Shown here piece after piece: positions 25,275 through 35,900 of a stretch of 64,000 bases of DNA (position 1 is its first letter; every line of letters begins with the position of its first letter). Source of the stretch: Edaphochlamys debaryana (lineage: Eukaryota > Chlorophyta > Chlorophyceae > Chlamydomonadales); NCBI GenBank assembly GCA_016858145.1, contig JAEHOE010000056.1, forward strand, positions 558,001-622,000. The letters run 5' to 3'. The notes beneath the pieces are model-generated. The model did not search any database. It had not been told where the DNA came from and saw only the letters and a list, made by a program, of their open reading frames with translations. Both the position numbers and the translations under genes were made by a program.

Positions 25275-28200
25275 CTACGATCTACCCCCTCCTATACTCT
25301 CTCCCTCCCACGCGCCTCCGGCTCCCGCCGTGCCATCCGCCCGAACCGCCCCCACACAGCCCCACCCGGTCCCCCGCGCCCCAGCCGCGTGCTCCCGCGC
25401 GCATGCCTCGCTGCAGCACCGCGCGCCGCAGCCCTCGGGGCAGGCGGCCCCCTGCTGCTCCGCCAGCGCCGCCTCGCTGGGCCCCGCCAGGTTGTCGCAG
25501 CGGGGGTTGGCGCAGGCGGGCAGCACCCGCAGCGCCTCGGCCCGCGGCAGCAGCAGCGCCGCCACCGGGAGCAGCTCGCGCACCTCGATGGGGAGGGCCG
25601 GGGCAGCGGGTGAAGCGGCGGCGGAGGTCAAAGAGCCGCCCGCGCCGCCGCCTGAGCTGGCGGAGGCGGCAGCGGACTCACCCGCGCCGCCGCCTGAGCC
25701 GGCGGCAGCGTCCGCTCCGCTGCCTGAGCCGGTGGCAGCGTCCGCTCCGCTGCCACTGTCGGCGTCGGGCGCCGTGCCGCCCAGGAGCTGCTCGGCGAGG
25801 GCGTCCAGCGGCTTCCGGGCCGGGCCGTGCGCGTAGGTGAGCACCAATATGTCCAGCGCCGCCTCGGCTACCGTGGGCCAGACTTCCACCTTCCCCTCAC
25901 CGCCAACCGCTGCTGCGGAGGCCTGCGAGCCGCCCGCCTCCCGGCATGCCCCGCCCCGCACCTGCTTGCTTGCGCTGCAGACCCCCGCGTCGGCCTCTCC
26001 GCCAGCCGCCCCCGGCTCCGTCACGGGGAGCAGCTGGCTTCCGGCGCCGGCCGCCCACGCCGCCAGCTCCTCGGGCGTCACGGCCGCAAGGGCGCACAGT
26101 AGCCAGCGCAGCCGCATCAAGAGCCCCGCCTGCTCGTCCGCAAACGCGGTCCTGGCGTCCCCAGAGGGGTGGTAGTAAGCCTCGTCGAAGCCGCGGTACC
26201 TGGGCCTGAGCTCGCCGTCCTCGTCATAGACGTCAGTCATGTTGTCAATCTCAAACGCCACCAAGCCATCCTCATCCAGCACTTCCTCTGTCAGGGCGCC
26301 AACGGCTTCAGCGCCATCGTCGTCCGTAACACGGTCCAGCGACTCGTGCACCACGCGCACCACCGCGGCCAGCACCTCGCCGATGCGCCAGTCGCCCCAC
26401 AGCACCTGCCGCCACCCCGGCACGCCCGCCGCCACGGCGGCGCCCGCCAGGGCCGTCCAGTCGAGCACCACGAGGACGGGCAGGCACTCGCGCCCCAGCG
26501 TGAAGACGCTGCCGGGGGTGGCGGCCGCGAGCAGCGCCGCTGCGACCTGGGGCAGCACGCGCAGGGCGGCCTGCGAGGCGGCGGCGCCCAGGCGGGCGGT
26601 GATGGCAGAGTACGGCCCGCTGCTGCCGCCGCCGCCGCTGCTGCTGCCGCCGCTACCACTGCCGCCGCCGCTGCTGCCGCCGCCGTCGCTGCTGCCGCTG
26701 CCGCCGTTGCTGCAGGTCAGGACCCGGATCGTGTCCAGCAGCGGGGTGACGACGACGAACGGCGCTGCGCCGTCGCAGGCGACGAAGGGGCACGTGGCAG
26801 TGATGCCCGGACGCGCGCTGGGGTCGGCGACGTGCAGCTTGGCCGCGGTGCCGAGCAGCGACGCGACCTGCGTTGAGAAAGGCGCAAGCCAACACGTCAG
26901 CGACGGGCGGCAGAGCTGAGGTGGCGCGCTTAAGTGCCTTCTGCTGCACCACCATCTGGACTGCCCAGCACCTCACTGAACTTTGACCCAAGGTCCAAGC
27001 CCCGCTGACCTGGGCGGGGTCCGCGAATGCCAGTGTGTTGACCCACGACGCCTCCTTGGAGAAGACTGCGCCCAGCAGGCAGCGAGCGCGGGCGCTGTCC
27101 ATGAGGCGGAGCAGGGCCTCGAGGCGGGGCAGCAGGCCCTCCGCCAGGGCGCAGTAGAGGTCGGCGCCCAGGCAGGGCACCTTGAAGCGCCCCTCTGCAG
27201 GGGGGTGGATATGGAGGGCACAGGGAGCTGGCCGCAGGCGCAACGTGCGAGGACTCGACCCCAGGGAAGGCCGGGTAGCAGGGGGTCTCGCTCGGGGTGG
27301 CACGGGGGCCGTTCTCGTCTCAACGAGAAGGGAGGCTGCAGGAGTCTTTGCTCGGGGCATTGCCAGAACAAGGACAGGTAGCAGGGGCTTTTGCTCGGGG
27401 TGCCATGAACAGTACGTGGGGACGGGGGAACACGCAGGTGCGCGGCATAGGGCATCCCGGCACGAACACCCATCTGCCCAGAAGGCACGCAAGTGCACGG
27501 CACAGAGCATCCCCGCGCAAAGACCCATGGGGCCACAGGAAAGCTGCGTGCGCGCCCTCAGCTCACCGTACAGAGGCTCGGGCTCGTGACGGATCAGCAA
27601 GCGCGACACCTTGCGCCCATCTACCGGCGCACGCCCGACCTCCCACATCTCCACGTTTGCCAGCGCCACGCGCCAGTACGTCCTCAGCCGCTGCTCCGCC
27701 CACGGCGGGCAGGGCGAGCGCACACACCACTCCGCCGCCCGGATGCATGCCAGCTGCGCCAGCTTCAGCGCCTGCTGGGTCAGCTCTTGCGGACGTGGCA
27801 GGGAGGTTCCGAGCAGCGGTACCGTGTACTCAGGGCTCGGCAGGAACCCGGCGTACGCTTCAAACACCCGGCTCATAGCCGCCCTTACGCCCTCAGCGTC
27901 AACGCCAGAGGCTGCCATCTGCTCCGCCAGCGCCGTCGGTGCTGCGGCCGCCGCCAGGCGCATGGCGACGTCAAAGGCGCCGCCCACGCTGACGAACGGG
28001 TGCCCCTGGCAGCACAGGCGCAGCGCAGCCTCGTTTTTGTTGCGGAACGAGTCGAAAATGGGGCTCGAGTTGTAGGTGATGGTACCGACGGGCTTGAGCG
28101 ACGCGCGCCGGTGCCAGCTGAGGGCTACCCCCGCCTCCTGCTCCTCCTCCACCTCCTCCTCCTCCACCTCCTCCTCCTCCACCTCCTCCTCCTCCACCTC

Positions 28201-29604
28201 CTCCACCCCTCCTTCCGAGCTCCGTCGGCTTCCCGCTTCCACCTCTGTGCCCGGCCGCTGAGCGCCCTCCTTGCCTCCCGCCGCCTGCCCCGAGCTTCCC
28301 GCTTGGCCCTCCGCCGCCTGCCCATCGGCAGCCTGCGCGCCGCGTGGCGGTTGCCCCGCTCGCGCCCTGCGCACCGCAATCTTTCTCAGCTCCCGCCTGG
28401 CGGCCTGGGCGAGGGTGCGTGGCACGCAGCTATCCGCCTCCGTCCGGCCGTTGAAGGCCGTGACGTACGACGACCCCAGGGCGAAGCGCCAGGCGCGCAG
28501 CGCCGTTATCGTCAGCGCGCCATCCGTGGACCCGGCTTCAGGCCCCCTGGGCCCCCACCCCTGCGGCGGCAGCCCGTACTCTGGCGCTCCGCAGCACACC
28601 GCCGTACTTGCGACCAGGTCCGCGGCCAGCAGGTAGGCCAGGCAGGGGCTGGCGAGCAGCAGGCGGCCGAGCCTGCACCCGTGGTAGTAGTTGCGCCTGC
28701 TGTCGAGGGCGAGACGGTCCAGCAGGGTGGCGAAGGCGGGGAGCTCAGGTGCCAGTGCCGCGGGGCCGCCCTGGCACCGCGCCACCGCCACCGCCAGCCG
28801 CGCCCAGTGGTCTAACACAGAGCTGGCCTGCAGCTCCGCCCACAGCAGCTTGCTGGCCTCCTCCTTGGGGCCGCCGGCGCCATCTGGCGCGTAGTTGCCG
28901 CGCGGCGGGTCCCAGTGCAGGAGGGAGAGGGCGCTGAGCACCGCCCGTGCCTCGCCGAGCAGGCCCAGCGCGGTCTGCAGGCTGCGGCGGGAGGGCTGGC
29001 CGCCGGCGGCGGGCAGCGCCTGGGTGGCGGCGTGCAGCAGCGGCGCGTAGGCCCGCAGGACGTGGCCCTTGAGGAGGGTCTGGGCCAGGGTTTTGGCGAG
29101 GTTCCTGTTTGGGTGGCAGAGAGTAGTGGCAACAGGCAAGGCTCAGGCGCCCGGTAGATATATGTCAGCGGCCTTGGTTCTCCCTGCCCTCTGTCAACCC
29201 ACGCACTTCTCAGCGGTGCTGCCACCAGACAGGGCCAGCAGCTCCTTCGCCAGCATGCTGCGGAGCCGGGCGTGGGCAGTGCGGAGGTCCTCGGTTGCGC
29301 CCGAGCGGCTGAGGCGCGCCGAGAGGCCGAAGAGGCTGGCGAGGCCGGCCGAGCCGACTGCGAGCCATATGTTGAGCCTCGCAGCTGGGGCGCTAGCTCC
29401 TGCTGCTGCTGCTGCTGGGGCTGGCAGCGGTTGAGTCAGGTCGGCGACAAAGTCGCAAGCTCGCGAGACCTCGGAAGCTGTGAGCGACGTCGTCGCGCTC
29501 ATCCAGTCCCTTGCGCATGTCTTCTGGAGTCCTTCAAGAGCCTTATTGACTACTGGAGCAGCCTCCCGTCGCAGTGGCCTGCGCGCGGCATTCCGCGGCG
29601 GCAT
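25275..29604 (-). CDS. Large helical protein with C-terminal MYND-like zinc finger
   Basis: Exons 29604-29207, 29104-27567, 27194-27010 and 26867-25275 join in phase to about 1237 residues. Most of the protein is Ala/Leu-rich and helical without a recognised enzyme domain. Residues about 1159-1211 form a MYND-like finger: CANPRC-x-NLAG-x-SE, then CPEGC, CCSEAC, a His and a final Cys. CANPxCxNLAGxSE is the form common in large green-algal MYND proteins, where the finger usually mediates protein-protein contacts. Here the usual final Q-x-x-HW is altered to AREHAAG, so zinc binding may be weaker. An acidic E/V repeat lies near residue 450 and a Gly/Ser run early in exon 4. The second intron (27195-27566) is 372 nt and has no stop in frame, so it could be retained. 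A scaffold role is inferred. Confidence 0.8.
27195..27566 (-). repeat. Repeat-bearing, frame-preserving intron of the MYND gene
   Basis: The intron contains about three imperfect copies of a GCTCGGGGTG-centred unit (27280-27410) and two copies of a roughly 57-bp unit (about 27430-27472 and 27487-27529). Its length is a multiple of three, and it is open in the frame of the flanking exons. Confidence 0.6.
28138..28202. repeat. 18-bp coding tandem repeat (acidic E/V run)
   Basis: About 3.5 copies of an 18-bp CTC/CAC-rich unit encode E-E-V-E-E-E repeats in the MYND protein. Such tracts often vary in length between strains. Confidence 0.8.
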
Positions 29605-29647
29605 ATCAAAGTGCGGCTGCTTCTTTAAGCTCTATCTTTATCTTGAA

Positions 29648-30207
29648 ACTGACAAACATAGTATGCTCCGCACTCTCACGCATGGATGTCTCTAGTGCCT
29701 ACCCGTACGCCGCGTGCCGCGTGCCGCGTGCCGCGTGCCGCCACCCGACTTCACCCGCCCCGCCCGCTTCGCTGAGGAGGTACCCCTGGCAGAACTCCCA
29801 AGACTCCCCCCGTCCCTCCCGCCAAGACCTTCCTCCTTCTGTCTTGAGGCGGAACGGGAATCCTGGTGCCGTTGTGTGCCATACAGCGTGAGCATTCCCA
29901 GCAGTCTTCCCAAGATTGACAACCATACTTTGCTCCGCACTTTCAGGCATGAATGTCCATGTCTAATAGTGCACTAGCCGTACGCCGCGTGCCACACCCG
30001 ACGCCGTCCCCCGACGCCGCCACCCGACTTCCAGAGGCTCCCCGCCCGCTTCACCCGCGTCACCCGCTCACGATCGCGGTCCTCGAGGAGATACTCCCCA
30101 ACCCCCTGTCAGACCTCCCTATGCTCCCCCCTTCCCACACCCGCCAGGGCTTTGACGCGGTACCCGTGTCCTGGTATCCTGGTGCTGCACAGCGTGAGCA
30201 TCGCCGT
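29648..30207. repeat. Imperfect tandem direct repeat of about 270 bp
   Basis: Copy 1 (about 29648-29897) and copy 2 (about 29914-30207) share the order: TGCTCCGCACT, GGATGTC/GAATGTC, CGTACGCCGCGTGCC, CCACCCGACTTC, and at the end CAGCGTGAGCAT. A short CCGCGTG tandem occurs in copy 1. The repeat lies upstream of the MYND gene (start 29604), so it may belong to its promoter or be an old element remnant. Confidence 0.65.
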
Positions 30208-30770
30208 TGCACACGCAAGTATTCGAGGGAGGCACAAGTTGTTGGGCTCACCTGGGGCTACATGAGCAGCGCACCGGTTCATCCACCATAGCTCTCAAGA
30301 TCTTATGATACACCTCCCGCCGCCACCTGACGAACCTCTGCTCCTGCGGCTTGAATGTCTGACCACGCCTCGGCCACCTCGGCACGCCGACGGTGCATAC
30401 AGTGCATAGAAACATCACACCAAGAGCTGCCCATTCTTCTGGCCCGTGTCGCGCACACCCACAGGTTAAACCAGTCCGATCCCAACTCGATTACCTGTCC
30501 GGCCCCCAATTGGCATCTGCTCTCTTCGAGAGCACCCAACGATAGCTAGCCAACCCTGCTGGCCCCTACCAAGCCCCTTTCGGTGCGGCTGCCAGCTCCT
30601 CAATTCAGTCCGGGTCAGCCTAGCCCGACCCCGCGCGAGCACCAGCAGCAGTCCTCGGCCCCACCATCAAGTGCGTCCATACCGCCTCGGTGCCTAGACT
30701 CTCCACCTCAGCCCAGCCAAGTGCGCCCTCGGCCTCCGAACTCTCGTCTCTACCCAGCAAGCCGCCACCC

Positions 30771-30775
30771 TTACA
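30771..30775 (-). terminator. TGTAA polyadenylation signal of the coiled-coil gene
   Basis: The minus strand reads TGTAA about 190 bases after the stop at 30965-30967. Confidence 0.55.
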
Positions 30776-30964
30776 GGGGGAGTTTCAGAATCCTCACATT
30801 CGTCAAGTACAGCCCCCAACGATCACCCGCGCCAGTCAAGCTTTCAGTACCCCCGCAAGTCACCTCACGCCGCCGCCTCGGGCCCTCCGGCACCCCTCAC
30901 ACCACCCCACCGCACCCCTCCCGCGTCCATCCCTCGCTCCTCTCCCCAAGGCTCACCCACCCCC

Positions 30965-32432
30965 TCACGGCATCGAGAAGCCGCCCATGCACAGCCCCAT
31001 GGCCAGCGCCGCCTCCTCCTCCGCGCGCTCCTTCTCCTTGGTCAGCAGCGCCCGCAGCTTGCGCTCCACCTCCAGCTGGGGGGAGCAGGGCGGGGGCGAG
31101 GTCGGTGTGGGCAGCGCCGAGACTAACGGTTATGCGCCTGCAAACGGCCGGGGATCCTTCCTCCACTAATCCTCGATCAGCCCTCGGTCTACGCATCCGC
31201 TCCGCCCACCGTGTCAGCCCCCGGGGCACCCCAGGCCAGGACGAGCCCCCCAGCCCCTGCGCCCCTCCCGCACGACCCCCTCCCCCGCCTGCCCGCCTGC
31301 CCACCTCCTCCGTGAGCACGGCCAGCGTCTGCTCCTTGGCCAGCAGCGCCTTCTCCTTCTCCAGCAGCGCAAGCTCCTTCTCCGCCAGCTCAATGCGGAT
31401 CTGGGTCGGAGGTCGAAAGAGTGGAGGGGTTCGGGTCAGGGAGGTGTTGGGAGGAGACTTGTGGGGTTAGGGGCGGAGGGCAGGGACGGGAACGGAGGGC
31501 AGCTAGGGGATGCATCTACGAGGGAGAGGTCGGCGCATGCAGACAGGACGCCGGGGGTACCACACGCCATGCAGCCCAGCCCAGCTCCAGCCAGCCAGCA
31601 ACGCCCAACCAGCCCGCGCGGACCCTTCCCTGCCCCCGCTGACCAGGCCCATCCTTGACCCCCGGGCCCCCCATCCGTGGCCCCACCTCCTCCAGCTCCC
31701 GCAGGCGCCCCTGCGACTTCTTTCTCCGCTTCCGCCGCTCCTCCTCCTCTAGCATCAGCCGCCGCACCGCCTCGTCCGTCAGCATGGCGTCGTCCAGGGC
31801 CGTGATGCGGCTGGCGCCGCTCATGCCGCTGGAGCTTTCTAGGTACGAGTTGATGGCGGGGTGGGGCAGGCCGTCCTGGATGCCCGTGTAGGGCTCGCTG
31901 AGGCCGCTGGGGCTGGGGGAGGGGGCTGACACGGAGGCTGCGGAGGCTGCGCTGGCTGGGGAGGAGGAGGACGCCGCGGCGGTGCTGAGGGCGCTGGAGG
32001 CGTCGCGCGGGGGGTCTGCAAATGCTGCTGGAGAGTCCGCGAGAGGGGCTACTGCTGCCGTGCCTGTCAAGGTGAGACGTATCGGAGGCCGGGGGGTTAG
32101 GGGCGCAGTAACCAAGCGTGGGGTCGTGTCAGGACATCCGCTCTAGGGTGAGATTGAGACGGCATGCTGATCGCCACGCCATGTGAGTGGCGTGTGCGTC
32201 TCGCGACGAGGAGAAGGCGGGTTCGGGGCTTGCGCGCCATCGCGCCCGCCCGACCCAGGCGCTCACCCAAAAGCCCAAGGAGAAGGCCACGCCGCGTGCA
32301 CCCATCGCTCATCATCTTCTCGGTGGGAAGCGCTCGCAGGGCTGTTGCCCCTGCCCCGCGTGAGTTGCCGGCGGAGGGTTGCCGCCGGCCGGACCGCGCC
32401 ACCAGCCCGGGCGACGACCCCGGGAGGAGCAT
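30965..32432 (-). CDS. Small coiled-coil protein with basic N-terminus, function unknown
   Basis: Exons 32432-32267, 32063-31687, 31400-31305 and 31075-30965 join in phase to 249 residues. The ATG at 32432 opens a basic, Gly/Ser-rich region with RRGLLLGLLG, which could be an organelle presequence. A Ser/Ala/Pro linker follows, then from about residue 125 a charged helix with heptad-like spacing (LTDEAVRRLMLEEEERRKRR; AEKELALLEKEKALLAKEQ; EVERKLRALLTKEKERAEEE), strongly predicting a coiled coil. It ends in a short hydrophobic tail, LAMGLCMGGFSMP. I do not recognise the family. It starts 555 bp from the divergent OPR gene, so co-expression is possible. Organelle targeting is a guess from composition. 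Confidence 0.75.
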
Positions 32433-32987
32433 GGTATGATGTAAAGCGTCTCAGGGGTGGTCTGGAGGCTGTGCAAGGCGTGCGTCAAGACACTGTTAAG
32501 CGTGCAAGCAGGTCGTGCCCAGCAGACCCTAATAGGCCTACAGGTAAACTTAAGCTTCTCGTGTGATATCGCTCAGATTATACACACCACGGGCGCAGGC
32601 TGCTTGAAGTTGGACTGCGGGACCCCCCCCATGAAGCTTGCACCGAGCACGAGCCGCGTAGAGTTGCACACAGTCGCCCATACCCGAAATACGCTTGCAC
32701 AGCTTTAGAGACTTTATCATCACGTGTGTTGCAAGTTATAGGAGCCTTGTAAATTCGTCCCTCGCCAAGCCTGGCCGCCGGAATTGCGGGTTGCGCCGCA
32801 CCCGCCCAGAGCGAGTCTAGCCCACTACCACCTCCTTTTGGTCTCTTGAACTTCCCACGGGCCGGGCCAGGCTAAGAATGGGCCCCGGCTCGTGGATTCG
32901 GCCACCAGCAGCAGACCTCTGTGCGCCCTCCACCAGCTACGCACCCCTAGAGCAGTCCTACAGGTGCGGGATGACCTGCCTTAAGCT
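32433..32987. promoter_or_regulatory. Divergent promoter region between coiled-coil and OPR genes
   Basis: Only 555 bp separate the two start codons on opposite strands, so both promoters must lie here if the starts are right. No specific element could be assigned. Confidence 0.45.
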
Positions 32988-35900
32988 ATGCAGCTCATGG
33001 ACAGCTTGGCGTGCGCAGCGGCGGAGGATAAGGCGCACTCTAACGCCTCACCGTCGCCTCCCCGCTCGCGCAGGAGCCGTCGTTGCGTGGCACCAGCTCC
33101 AAGGCACAGGAGCATTCTTCGAGTCCGTTGCCAGGTCTCTCAGGTGCCTGCTGCGTCGCTGCGGGGCGGGGCTGTGCGACTGGGCGCGGCTGCTAAGCTT
33201 CATCGTCCGCCGAGGCTGCCGCGAGGAACGGCTGCTTCGAGGGCCAGCTCTGAGCGCGCATAGCCGCGTCGAAGCTAGCGTCAGTAGTCCATAGGCAATT
33301 GGGCAGCTCGTTGTCTGTCAGTCTCGTCGCCCTGCCCCAAACCGCAGCTTGACCCCACCTCCGCCCCACCCTCTCCCCGCATACCGCAGTCCCTACAGTC
33401 CTACCACAATGCCTACCGGTTACTCCACCCCACGTCGTCCTCACGGGCAGGCAGCGCACCCCCTCCACCACCCTTGGCTCCAGAGCCGCCCATAGTGACC
33501 GCCCCAGCCCCCGCACCCCATGCCGCGCAAGCACCGGCTGTTGCGTCGGCTGTTGCGCCGCCGCCGGCGCCCTCGCCCACCGCCCCCGGCACAACAGCCG
33601 ATCCCGCTGACTCTGTGGCGGACCTCCTCGCAGCAGTGAGCTCCACGTTGCCCGTCACGTCCTCCTCCGCGCCTCGGGGCGGCGACCCCGAGAAGCCCTA
33701 CACGCGCCACTCGGTCTCCCTGCCCTCCTGGCAGCCCCCGCCCACCAGCCTGCAGCGCCGCTCCGCCCTCACTCGCGCGCTGCTGACCAGCCCCAGCTAC
33801 GCGCGGCTCCACGCGCTGCTGCTGGACAACGCCGCCGACTTCAACGTGCACCACACCACGGCGGCGCTGTCGCGCGTGCTGCAGCTGCAGCGGGAGGGGC
33901 TGTCGCCGCGGGAGGCGCGGCTGTTCAAGGAGGGGTGCTCCACGCTGCAGGTGGGGAGTTGGGGGCGGGTTGCGGGGGGCGGGTGGCGGTGCGGTGGGCG
34001 TTCTGGGGCAGGGGTGCTTGCGGCGGAGAAGGAAATGGGGGCAGGGGCGAGTGGGCGAGGTGGTGTGGCAGGCTGGTCACGTGGGAGGGTGAGGAGCGAC
34101 CCGGCAGGAACCCCAGACCGCTGCCTACGGCCGGACCGGACGGCGCAGGCCTCACCCGGCTCCCTTCCCTCCCGACCCACTCTTTCCGTGCCTGAGCCGC
34201 CCGTGCCCTGCCCCCCTGCACCCGCTGCAGACCGTCCTGCGGCGGCAGGTGCCCGACCTGTCCCCCCGCGCCATCGTGGTGGCGGCCCACGCCCTGGCCA
34301 AGCTGGAGCTGCCGGACCGGGAGCTGCTGCCGGCGCTGGCAGCGGCCGTGGAGCCGCAGCTGAGGGCGCTGCAGGTGCGGGGGCGCGGCAGGGCAGGGCG
34401 GGGCGGGGCGAGGCGGTGGGGCGTGCAGGCCGTGGGGCACGGGTGGGGCGGGGTGGGGCGTCCGGTGGAAGGCAAGAGGGCGCCTGCAGACCGGCAGGGC
34501 ACGGGGCTTAGCAGGGTAGAGCTGGCACGACAAAGACGGTCCGGAGGGCCTAGCACCCGGCGCCGTCGGATGCACTTTTGACACCGCTCCCATGCCCACT
34601 CCTTGCTCCCCGCAGCCCCAGGGCCTGTCGACCCTTTTGTGGGCGTTCGCGGCGCAGGGCCACCAGCCGCCGCCCAAGTGGATGGACAGCTACCTGGCCG
34701 CCGCCGCCGCCACGCTGCCCGGCTGGGGCGACCGGGACCTGGCCACGCTGCTGTGGGCGCTGGCGCGGCTGCACTACAAGGCGGCGCCGGCCAAGCTGCA
34801 GCTGCTGCTGGACCACGCGGAGGTGGGTCTCAGGCAGGGGGGCAGGGGAGAGAGGGGCGGAAAGGGGTTGGATGTGAAGGAAGGTAAAGTATAGGAGAAT
34901 CGAGACCGCGGCGGTTGGGCGCGCGGTGGGGGGCAGAACGGGCTTGGAGGGAGGGTGGTGCTAAGACGTGTCTCGGTTGGCAGGGGGCCTGGCATCCTGA
35001 CTCCTGCTCTGACTGCGCCTTTCTCCCCACGCCTGCCCTCCGCACAGTCCCAGCTGGGCGGCTTCTCGGGTCGCTCCCTGTCCAACGGCGTGTACGCCCT
35101 GGCGCTGAGCCAGCAGCACCCGGGGGAGGCCTGGCTGCGGGCGGCGCAGGCGCGGGCGGCGGAGCTGGGGCCGGGCGCCTTCACGCCGCAGGTAGGGGGG
35201 AAAGGTCCGGGTGGGAGGGGCGACAGGGGACTGTGCGGCGTCTCGGGGGACTCACCGCTTGGTGATACCTGGCCGGCCGCGCAAGCTGCATCCTCGGATC
35301 CCGGGCGAAGCCCCGTTGTGCAGCGTGTCGCATAGTGTCATGGGGCCGGCGCGGGGTCGGGTCAGACGCGCCTCACGGGCACTGCTCTGAGTCAGCCTCC
35401 CGGGGGGCGTGCGTTGTGGGCCATTGCCTGCGCGCGAGCCCCAGGCAATGGGCGGCATGGGGATGTCTCGCTCACCGCTTCTCGCCCGACCTCCATCACT
35501 GCTCCTCCCCGGTCCCCCTGCAGGGCCTGACCCAGATGGCGTGGGGCATGGCCCGGCTGGGCTGCAGCCCCTCGCCCGCCTTCACGCAGCTCGTGCTTGA
35601 CCACGCGGAGGCGGGGCTGCCCGAGCCGCCGCCGCCCACGCCCCTGCGCGACGGCCAGCCGCCGGAGGCGCAGCAGCAGGGGACACAGGAGGGGCAGGGG
35701 CAGGGTCGGGCCCGGGGCGGCCGGGGGCAGCGGCGGTCGGCGCAGCGCTACAACGGCCAGGACCTGTCGACGCTGCTGTACTCGCTGGCGGTGTGGGGCG
35801 CGGCGCCGCCGGCGGCGCTGGCGCGGCGGCTGATGCTTGCGGTGCAGGTGGGGCTGAGCTCGGGGCTGGGGGGCTCGTGGAGGTGGTCGTCGTGGGTCGG

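Noticed and set aside
25330..26919. Long plus-strand frames antisense to the MYND gene
   Set aside because: High-GC shadow frames with Arg/Pro/Ala-rich composition and no start context or partner exons.
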